Positions 1-4,304 of a stretch of 5,662 nt of DNA are shown piece by piece. Positions within the stretch are counted from its first letter, which is position 1. The number at the start of each line of letters is the position of its first letter. Under the pieces are notes generated by a model, which was not told where the DNA came from, did no database searches, and saw only the letters and a list, made by a program, of their open reading frames with translations. A program made the translations under genes and the position numbers. Origin of the DNA: Eubacterium sp. UBA5416. Lineage in GTDB: Bacteria; Bacillota; Clostridia; Lachnospirales; Lachnospiraceae. The DNA is taken from the NCBI GenBank assembly GCA_002409525.1, contig DHNM01000042.1:1-5662 (forward strand). The letters run 5' to 3'.

Positions 1-404
1 TTATTCGAGCCTAAAGACTTTGTACGAATATTCTTAATTCCGGACATTTCTATTACAGCACGTGTAGGTCCTCCTGCGATTACTCCAGTACCATCGGGAG
101 CTCTCTTAAGCAGTACGTTGGAACTGCCATACTTACCAATCACATCGTGTGTGATACTGTTGTGTTCATCTGTTGCAACAGTAATCAGATTCTTTGTAGC
201 ATCTTCTTTTCCCTTGCGAATTGCTTCAGGAATTTCTGCTGCCTTTCCAAGGCCTGCACCAACATGTCCGTTGTGGTCACCTACAACTACTAAAGCAGTG
301 AAACGGAAGTTACGACCACCTTTAACAACCTTGGTAACACGTTTGATAGATACGACTTGCTCTTCCAGTTCTAACTGACTGGCATCAATGATTGTATGTC
401 TCAT
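1..404 (-). CDS. rpsE: 30S ribosomal protein S5, C-terminus cut off by window edge
   Basis: S5 is a small-subunit protein needed for 30S assembly and translational accuracy. The frame starts with ATG at 404 and reads 134 codons to the left edge without a stop, so about 30 C-terminal residues should lie outside. The N-terminus MRHTIIDASQLELEEQVVSI is the usual S5 opening. The RNA-binding signature GGRNFRFTALVVVGD follows at residues 29-43, then the glycine-rich stretch GHVGAGLGKA near 46-55. The C-terminal domain ends in TKSLGSN, where S5 normally continues with more residues. It starts 20 nt after the rplR stop. Its binding site is a purine-rich GGAAGGAAAA about 8 nt before the ATG, weaker than the AAGGAGG sites of its neighbours. 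It is the last gene visible in the transcript direction. Confidence 0.97.
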   Translation of the reverse strand, partial: MRHTIIDASQLELEEQVVSIKRVTKVVKGGRNFRFTALVVVGDHNGHVGAGLGKAAEIPEAIRKGKEDATKNLITVATDEHNSITHDVIGKYGSSNVLLKRAPDGTGVIAGGPTRAVIEMSGIKNIRTKSLGSN

Positions 405-424
405 GTGTTCTTTTCCTTCCTTTC

Positions 425-793
425 CTAGAATTTCAAGCCTGCTTCGCGGGCTCCATCTGCTAATGCCTGAACTTTACCCTGGTATATGAACCCGCTTCTA
501 TCGAAAACGACTTCACTGATACCTGCGTCTACTGCTTTCTTTCCAATTACGTTTCCCAGATGTGCTGCTGCTTTGACATCATTGGTTTTCTCTAATTCCG
601 CTTTTACATCTTTCTGAAGAGTAGAAGCAGAAACCAGGGTATTGCCAACAGTATCGTCAATAACCTGAGCATACATATGATTGTTGCTCCTGAACACACA
701 AAGGCGTGGTTTAGCAGCGGTACCAGCAATATGATTACGCATTCTTCTATGCTTTTTCCGGCGAACTTGCGCTCTTGATACTTTATTAATCAT
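425..793 (-). CDS. rplR: 50S ribosomal protein L18
   Basis: L18 binds 5S rRNA, together with L5, in the central protuberance of the 50S subunit. The 122-residue product has a very basic N-terminus (RRKKHRRMRNHIAG, residues 11-24). The family's conserved end is FDRSGFIYQGKVQALADG at about 97-114, followed by AREAGLKF. I start it at the ATG at 793, not the GTG at 799. The Shine-Dalgarno AAGGAGA at 802-808 leaves about 9 nt to the ATG but only about 3 nt to the GTG, and the resulting length matches the family. It lies 17 nt after rplF and 20 nt before rpsE, and ends in TAG. Confidence 0.97.
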   Translation of the reverse strand: MINKVSRAQVRRKKHRRMRNHIAGTAAKPRLCVFRSNNHMYAQVIDDTVGNTLVSASTLQKDVKAELEKTNDVKAAAHLGNVIGKKAVDAGISEVVFDRSGFIYQGKVQALADGAREAGLKF

Positions 794-810
794 TTCCACA
801 CTCTCCTTAT

Positions 811-1350
811 TTATTTCTTACCGGTTTTACCGACTTTACGTCTGATGACTTCATCCGTGTACTTGATTCCCTTTCCCTTATAAGGTTCAGGTCTTCTCTT
901 ATCTCTGATTTCAGCAGCGTATTGGCCAACTTTTTCTTTGTCGGTACCTTTTATGGTAATTTTGTTTCCGTCTACAATGGATTCTAATCCTTCTGGATCA
1001 TTCATTTCTACCGGATGAGAGTAGCCTAATGTCAATACCAGCTTCTTGCCCTTTTTTGCGGCTCTATAACCTACACCGTTAACCTCGAGGGTTTTCTCAA
1101 AACCGTCTTTAACGCCGATTACCATATTTGAAATCAGTGTTCTGGTCAAACCGTGTAATGATTTCATCTTTTTCAAATCGTTTGGTCTGGTAACAACTAC
1201 CTTTCCATCTTCCAACTTAATTCCCATTTCAATCGGAAGGGACCTCTCAAGTGTTCCTTTTGGTCCTTTAACTATTACATCATTGTTCTCTTTAATTTCG
1301 ACTGTTACGCCTTCCGGAACAACGACTGGCTGTCTTCCAATACGTGACAT
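811..1350 (-). CDS. rplF: 50S ribosomal protein L6
   Basis: L6 binds 23S rRNA near the sarcin-ricin loop and the factor-binding site of the 50S subunit. The product is 179 residues, the usual length, with two tandem L6 folds (roughly 10-80 and 85-170). The start MSRIGRQPVVVPEGVTVEI and the C-terminal signature PEPYKGKGIKY (154-164), followed by a basic RRKVGKTGKK tail, are diagnostic. The ATG at 1350 follows a strong AGGAGGAA site (1357-1364) with a 6-nt spacer. Unlike most genes here it is not coupled to the gene before it: 346 nt of repeats and a hairpin separate it from rpsH. Translation of rplF therefore probably depends on its own binding site. Confidence 0.98.
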   Translation of the reverse strand: MSRIGRQPVVVPEGVTVEIKENNDVIVKGPKGTLERSLPIEMGIKLEDGKVVVTRPNDLKKMKSLHGLTRTLISNMVIGVKDGFEKTLEVNGVGYRAAKKGKKLVLTLGYSHPVEMNDPEGLESIVDGNKITIKGTDKEKVGQYAAEIRDKRRPEPYKGKGIKYTDEVIRRKVGKTGKK

Positions 1351-1380
1351 ACCAAATTCCTCCTATAACTTAGATTTTCG

Positions 1381-1411
1381 GAAGAGATTACAATATAGCA
1401 CTAACCTCTTC
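1381..1411 (-). other. Predicted RNA hairpin in the rplF leader
   Basis: In the transcribed strand GAAGAGGUUA (1411-1402) can pair with UAAUCUCUUC (1390-1381). This makes a 10-bp stem with one G-U pair and an 11-nt loop. It sits 17 nt upstream of the rplF Shine-Dalgarno sequence. It is not followed by a run of U, so it does not look like an intrinsic terminator. It shares no sequence with the nearby repeat copies. It could protect an mRNA end or affect rplF expression, but only the pairing itself is seen. Confidence 0.5.
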
Positions 1412-1420
1412 TGTTTTCAG
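1392..1420 (-). promoter_or_regulatory. Weak candidate internal promoter upstream of rplF
   Basis: On the minus strand CTGAAA (1420-1415, 4 of 6 matches to TTGACA) and TATATT (1397-1392, 5 of 6 matches to TATAAT) are separated by exactly 17 nt. Transcription from it would begin inside the rplF leader and serve rplF, rplR, rpsE and beyond. The -10 element lies in the loop of the hairpin at 1381-1411. In AT-rich sequence such matches arise often by chance, so this is a weak call. Confidence 0.22.
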
Positions 1421-1434
1421 TACTTCTAATCTAT

Positions 1435-1469
1435 TACGGGTGAGTTCACTCACAGAGTGACGTTGCTTT
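1435..1469 (-). repeat. Shortened repeat copy (unit 0) of the 112-bp family
   Basis: This 35-bp stretch keeps both ends of the full repeat. In the transcribed direction it begins AAAGCAAC and ends GAACTCACCCGT, as the full units do. Hairpins A and B are missing. Between the ends is a short perfect palindrome, TCACTC-TGT-GAGTGA (1460-1446). It joins directly onto unit 1. It may be an internal deletion of a full unit or a distinct short member of the same family. Confidence 0.7.
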
Positions 1470-1581
1470 AACGGGTGAGTTCGTTCAACTAAGCTCATGC
1501 CTCGCATTCGCTAAGGTTCGTGAACGACCTCGCACTAAGCTCTGTCTTCGCCTATCGGCTCGCCACTCGCTAAGTTGCTTT
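1470..1581 (-). repeat. 112-bp structured tandem repeat, unit 1 (rpsH-rplF gap)
   Basis: This is the second full copy in the transcribed order after rpsH. It abuts unit 2 with no spacer and differs from it at 4 of 112 positions. Hairpin A lies at 1574-1535 and hairpin B at 1515-1489. In the RNA, hairpin B has the outer stem CUUAGC/GCUUAG (one U-U mismatch), a GA/GA internal loop, the inner stem AUGC/GCAU and the loop GAG. Hairpin A opens and closes with the same CUUAGCGA and GAGCUUAG arms around a GCC-GAUA-GGC core. There is no U-run after either hairpin and no significant open reading frame. Confidence 0.9.
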
Positions 1582-1693
1582 AACGGGTGAGTTCGTTCAA
1601 CTAAGCTTATGCTTCGCATTCGCTAAGGTTCACGAACGACCTCGCACTAAGCTCTGTCTTCGCCTATCGGCTCGCCACTCGCTAAGTTGCTTT
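1582..1693 (-). repeat. 112-bp structured tandem repeat, unit 2 (adjacent to rpsH stop)
   Basis: This is the first copy met by transcription after rpsH. The rpsH TGA (1699-1697) is followed by only CCG before the unit begins AAAGCAACTTAGCGA. Hairpin A lies at 1686-1647 and hairpin B at 1627-1601. Hairpin B has the inner stem AUGC/GCAU around a GAA loop, which contains the GCGAAGC mini-hairpin sequence, and an internal loop GA/AA. By hand count its G+C is about 51 percent. Confidence 0.9.
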
Positions 1694-1696
1694 CGG

Positions 1697-2098
1697 TCAC
1701 CACACAAATGCCAGTACTTCTCCGCCGACATTCTGTTTTCTGGCTTCTTTGTCAGTGATTACGCCCTTGTTCGTAGAAATTATTGCTACGCCCAAACCGC
1801 CAAGCACTCTCGGAAGCTGGTCTCTATTTACATAGACTCTAAGTCCCGGTTTTGAGATTCTCTTTAATCCGGTAATAATCTTTTCGTTTTTATCTACACC
1901 ATATTTTAATTTAACATGAATTGTTTTATAGCTTCCCTCATTAATAATATCATATTTAACAATATAACCTTCATCAACAAGGATATCAGCAATAGCGATT
2001 TTCATTTTTGATGCCGGAATATCTACGGTATCATGCTTTGCAGTATTTGCGTTACGAATTCTTGTAAGCATATCTGCAATAGGATCACTCATTGTCAT
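1697..2098 (-). CDS. rpsH: 30S ribosomal protein S8
   Basis: S8 is a primary 16S rRNA-binding protein that nucleates the 30S platform. In E. coli it is also the translational repressor of the spc operon; I see no such site here. The 133-residue product begins MTMSDPIADMLTRIRNA and carries the C-terminal S8 signature GLGVAIISTNKGVITDKEAR (101-120), ending VLAFVW. I start at the ATG at 2098. AAGGAGG (2106-2112) is 7 nt upstream, and the frame extending to a TTG at 2152 would put repeat sequence into the protein. A second ATG at 2092 would give MSDPIAD but lies 13 nt from the binding site. The gene is flanked on both sides by two full tandem repeat copies. Its TGA directly abuts the downstream array. 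Confidence 0.98.
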   Translation of the reverse strand: MTMSDPIADMLTRIRNANTAKHDTVDIPASKMKIAIADILVDEGYIVKYDIINEGSYKTIHVKLKYGVDKNEKIITGLKRISKPGLRVYVNRDQLPRVLGGLGVAIISTNKGVITDKEARKQNVGGEVLAFVW

Positions 2099-2105
2099 TG
2101 TTTTT

Positions 2106-2112
2106 CCTCCTT
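2106..2112 (-). promoter_or_regulatory. rpsH ribosome binding site that sets the start
   Basis: AAGGAGG stands 7 nt before the ATG at 2098. It lies between the end of repeat unit 3 and the gene. This shows that the upstream TTG-initiated extension, which reads through repeat sequence, is not the real start. Confidence 0.9.
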
Positions 2113-2127
2113 CTATTTCTATCCTAA

Positions 2128-2244
2128 AACGGGTAAGGGTAAGTTCGTTCAACTAAACTCGTACCTTGTACTCGTTAAGGTTCACGAACGACCTCGCACT
2201 AAGCTCTGTCTTCGCCTGCGGCTCGCCAGTCGCTAAGTTGCTTT
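2128..2244 (-). repeat. 117-bp structured tandem repeat, unit 3 (upstream of rpsH)
   Basis: This is the second copy met by transcription after rpsN. It differs from unit 4 by two loop bases and a 6-bp direct duplication near its end, giving two GGGTAA blocks on the plus strand around 2131-2142. Hairpin A lies at 2237-2199 and hairpin B at 2179-2153. In RNA, hairpin B has the outer stem CUUAAC/GUUUAG, a GA/GA internal loop, the inner stem GUAC/GUAC and the loop AAG. The stem sequences differ from units 1 and 2 but pairing is kept. The unit ends about 15 nt before the rpsH Shine-Dalgarno sequence. Confidence 0.9.
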
Positions 2245-2355
2245 AACGGGTAAGTTCGTTCAACTAAACTCGTACTTCGTACTCGTTAAGGTTCACGAAC
2301 GACCTCGCACTAAGCTCTGTCTTCGCCTGCGGCTCGCCAGTCGCTAAGTTGCTTT
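2245..2355 (-). repeat. 111-bp structured tandem repeat, unit 4 (adjacent to rpsN stop)
   Basis: This is the first copy met by transcription after rpsN. The rpsN TGA (2361-2359) is followed by CCG and then AAAGCAACTTAGCGA, exactly as at the rpsH-unit 2 junction. Hairpin A lies at 2348-2310, with a GCC-GCA-GGC core and an extra CUG/CAG pairing that units 1 and 2 lack. Hairpin B lies at 2290-2264, with GUAC/GUAC around GAA. It abuts unit 3 with no spacer. Confidence 0.9.
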
Positions 2356-2358
2356 CGG

Positions 2359-2544
2359 TCACCAGCTGGCCTTTTTAACTCCCGGGATCTGACCCTTGTA
2401 TGCTAACTCGCGGAAACAGATTCTGCAGATTCCATATTTTTTTAAGTATCCATGTGGACGACCACATATTCTGCAGCGGCTGTATGCTCTTGTAGAGTAT
2501 TTCGGTGCACGCTGCTGTTTAATTTTCAACGACTTTTTAGCCAT
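2359..2544 (-). CDS. rpsN: 30S ribosomal protein S14, zinc-binding (type Z)
   Basis: This is the short, 61-residue S14 of the 30S head (also named rpsZ). Four cysteines, C24-x2-C27 and C40-x2-C43 (motifs CRIC and CRIC), form the zinc ribbon that defines the zinc-dependent form, as opposed to the longer cysteine-free S14. It opens MAKKSLKIKQQRAPKYSTRA and ends GVKKASW, typical of the family. The ATG at 2544 follows AAGGAGG (2549-2555), whose first bases overlap the rplE stop (TAAGGAGG). Downstream the compact layout breaks: the TGA touches repeat unit 4 and the next gene, rpsH, starts 260 nt later. Confidence 0.98.
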   Translation of the reverse strand: MAKKSLKIKQQRAPKYSTRAYSRCRICGRPHGYLKKYGICRICFRELAYKGQIPGVKKASW

Positions 2545-2553
2545 GTTTCCTCC

Positions 2554-3093
2554 TTATTTAGCAAACGGCATATTGAACTGTGTCAATAATTCTCGAGCTT
2601 CTTCATCTGTCTTCGCAGTTGTCACGAAGATGACATCCATACCACGAACTTTATCAACCTGATCATACTCGATTTCAGGGAAGATTAACTGTTCTTTAAT
2701 ACCAAGAGCATAATTACCTCTTCCGTCAAATGCATTCGGATTTACACCACGAAAATCACGTACACGCGGCAGTGCCAGGTTAACCAGGCGATCGAGGAAT
2801 TCATACATTCTCTCACCTCTCAAGGTGACCTTGCATCCAATAGGCATTCCTTCTCTGATCTTGAAGTTTGCAACAGATTTTTTTGCCTTGGTAAGCACAG
2901 GTTTCTGACCTGAGATTGCCGTGAGATCGCTGACTGCAGCGTCTAATACCTTTGCATTCTCTTTTGCCTCACCAACACCCATGTTAATAACGATCTTTGA
3001 AAGTTTCGGCACTTCCATAACATTCTTGTATTCAAATTTTTTCGTCAACGCATCAACAATTTCATTGTTGTAGCTATCATGTAATCTACTCAC
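2554..3093 (-). CDS. rplE: 50S ribosomal protein L5
   Basis: L5 binds 5S rRNA and forms part of the central protuberance, contacting P-site tRNA and the 30S head. The product has 179 residues, standard for the family. Signatures include KIVINMGVGEA (about 33-43), the stretch GMPIGCKVTLRGERMYEFLDR near 82-102, and RDFRGVNP near 113-120. The start codon is GTG at 3093, preceded by GAGGAGG (3104-3110) with a 10-nt spacer. The family N-terminus MSRLHDSY supports this start. It lies 23 nt after rplX, and its TAA is embedded in the Shine-Dalgarno of rpsN. Confidence 0.98.
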   Translation of the reverse strand: MSRLHDSYNNEIVDALTKKFEYKNVMEVPKLSKIVINMGVGEAKENAKVLDAAVSDLTAISGQKPVLTKAKKSVANFKIREGMPIGCKVTLRGERMYEFLDRLVNLALPRVRDFRGVNPNAFDGRGNYALGIKEQLIFPEIEYDQVDKVRGMDVIFVTTAKTDEEARELLTQFNMPFAK

Positions 3094-3116
3094 TGTTTTT
3101 TGGCCTCCTCTCTTTC

Positions 3117-3419
3117 TTAATCGATTACTTCGCCTGTTGCTTTCGCAACACGGACCTTTTTGTCTCCATCCATCTTGTAACCTATTCTTGTAATTTTTCC
3201 ATTCTGAAGATACATCACATTAGAAATATCAAGCGGAGATTCTTTTGAAATAATACCACCATGCTGGTTTGACATAGAAGGTTTCTCATGTTTCGTCACC
3301 ATATTGATGCCTTCAACCAGGACTTTCCCTTTTTTAACAGAAAGGACTTTTCCCTCTTTGTCTTTATCTTTTCCGGCGATTACTCTAACAGTATCACCCT
3401 TTTTTATTTTAACTGCCAT
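3117..3419 (-). CDS. rplX: 50S ribosomal protein L24
   Basis: L24 is an assembly-initiator protein that binds the 5' domain of 23S rRNA and sits near the exit tunnel. The 100-residue product opens MAVKIKKGDTVRVIAGKDKD. The first half (about 6-35) is a KOW motif with KKGD, VIAGKDK and GKVL. The second half holds the family's GINMVTKHEKPS and SPLDISNVMYL. ATG at 3419 follows GGAGG at 3426-3430, whose first base is the last base of the rplN TAG stop, suggesting tight coupling to rplN. The gap is 10 nt. Confidence 0.97.
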   Translation of the reverse strand: MAVKIKKGDTVRVIAGKDKDKEGKVLSVKKGKVLVEGINMVTKHEKPSMSNQHGGIISKESPLDISNVMYLQNGKITRIGYKMDGDKKVRVAKATGEVID

Positions 3420-3429
3420 GTCTGACCTC

Positions 3430-3798
3430 CTATAATACTTCAGGAGCTAAAGAAACAATCTTCATGAATTGTTTCTCACGAAGCTCTCTGGCTACTGGCC
3501 CAAAAATACGGGTTCCTCTTGGAGTCTTGTCATCTTTGATAATAACGGCTGCGTTTTCATCAAATTTGATATAAGAACCATCCTTACGACGGCTGCCTTT
3601 TACAGTGCGAACAACAACGGCTTTTACGATATCACCTTTTTTTACAACGCCGCCTGGTGTTGCATCTTTGACCGAAGCAACAATAACATCTCCGATGTTT
3701 GCATATCTTCTTGTTGAGCCGCCTATAACGCGTATGCAGAGGATTTCCTTTGCCCCAGTATTATCAGCGACTTTTAATCTACTTTCCTGCTGAATCAT
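3430..3798 (-). CDS. rplN: 50S ribosomal protein L14
   Basis: L14 lies at the subunit interface of the 50S, contacts 16S rRNA in the 70S ribosome, and is the docking site of the silencing factor RsfS. The 122-residue protein has the standard length and opens MIQQESRLKVADNTGAKEIL. It carries the family stretch PGGVVKKGDIVKAVVVRT (about 48-65) and the ending FMKIVSLAPEVL. ATG at 3798 follows AAGGAGGA at 3806-3813, which overlaps the rpsQ TAA stop as TAAGGAGG. It ends in TAG, which is part of the rplX ribosome binding site. Confidence 0.98.
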   Translation of the reverse strand: MIQQESRLKVADNTGAKEILCIRVIGGSTRRYANIGDVIVASVKDATPGGVVKKGDIVKAVVVRTVKGSRRKDGSYIKFDENAAVIIKDDKTPRGTRIFGPVARELREKQFMKIVSLAPEVL

Positions 3799-3811
3799 CC
3801 TAGCGTCCTCC

Positions 3812-4069
3812 TTATTTTGCTTTCTCTAAGACTGAAACCAGTCTCCATCTCTTATCCTTAGATAACGGTCTGGTCTCCATAACCTTCACGGTATCGCCAG
3901 TTTTGCATTCATTATTCTCATCGTGCGCTTTTAATTTATACGTTTTTTTCACGATCTTTTTGTAAAGCGGATGTTTTACGTGATCTACAATTGCAACGAC
4001 AATCGTCTTATCCATCTTATCACTGACGACCTTGCCGACAAGTGTTTTTCTCAGCTTTCTTTCTTCCAC
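3812..4069 (-). CDS. rpsQ: 30S ribosomal protein S17
   Basis: S17 is a primary 16S rRNA-binding protein with an OB fold that stabilises the 5' domain of the 30S. The 85-residue product begins (V/M)EERKLRKTLVGKVVSDKMD. It contains the family's DKTIVVAI (about 20-27) and HPLYKKIVKKTYKLKAHDE (33-51), and ends with ETRPLSKDKRWRLV (65-78). The start is GTG at 4069; no in-frame ATG lies near. The Shine-Dalgarno AAGGAG at 4080-4085 leaves a fairly long 10-nt spacer. It follows rpmC by 25 nt, the longest gap outside the repeat regions. Confidence 0.97.
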   Translation of the reverse strand: MEERKLRKTLVGKVVSDKMDKTIVVAIVDHVKHPLYKKIVKKTYKLKAHDENNECKTGDTVKVMETRPLSKDKRWRLVSVLEKAK

Positions 4070-4094
4070 GGTTCTGGTACTCCTTTCCAGTATT

Positions 4095-4304
4095 TCAGTT
4101 CACTGCTTTGGCTTTCTCAGCAATCACAGTCTGAATTCTTGCAATATTTTTCCGAACATCTTTGATTCTGCTCGTATTTTCCAATTGATAGGTTGCATTC
4201 TGAAATCTCAAATTGAAGAGTTCCTTCTTAGCAGCTACTAATTCATCGTTTAATTCTGCAGCTGATTTTGACTTTAAATCTTCTACATACTTATTAATTT
4301 TCAC
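4095..4304 (-). CDS. rpmC: 50S ribosomal protein L29
   Basis: L29 is a small two-helix protein near the tunnel exit that helps dock trigger factor and the signal recognition particle. From the GTG at 4304 the product is 69 residues, (V/M)KINKYVEDLKSKSAAELND onward. It carries the L29 core KELFNLRFQ (27-35) and the basic helix RIKDVRKNIARIQTV (46-60). A GTG three codons upstream (4313) is in frame but lies inside the Shine-Dalgarno match AAGGCGGTGAT, so it cannot be the start used with that site. The gene overlaps the last 11 nt of rplP, which points to translational coupling. Confidence 0.96.
   Translation of the reverse strand: MKINKYVEDLKSKSAAELNDELVAAKKELFNLRFQNATYQLENTSRIKDVRKNIARIQTVIAEKAKAVN

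Noticed and set aside
118..378. Plus-strand open reading frames across the window, such as this one over rpsE
   Set aside because: All lie antisense to well-supported ribosomal protein genes and encode low-complexity, unfamiliar products; they are shadows of the real frames.
1470..1581. Hairpins A and B as intrinsic terminators
   Set aside because: No run of U follows any hairpin on the transcribed strand, and essential genes lie downstream in the same operon.
2099..2152. N-terminal extension of S8 from a TTG at 2152
   Set aside because: It would translate repeat sequence and the Shine-Dalgarno; the family N-terminus and the AAGGAGG at 2106-2112 fix the start at 2098.
2033..2236. Plus-strand frame covering the rpsH 5' end and part of unit 3
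   Set aside because: It is antisense to rpsH and runs into the structured repeat; I saw no convincing ribosome binding site or recognisable protein.
1435..2355. CRISPR array in the repeat regions
   Set aside because: The repeats are 111-117 bp, directly joined without unique spacers, and no cas gene is near.
2359..2544. Truncated S14
   Set aside because: At 61 residues with four zinc-ligand cysteines it is the normal short zinc form, not a broken long form.
3094..3116. An E. coli-like S8 autoregulatory site at the rplX-rplE junction
   Set aside because: The gap is only 23 nt, purine-rich, and I could not form the S8-binding helix with its characteristic bulges from it.
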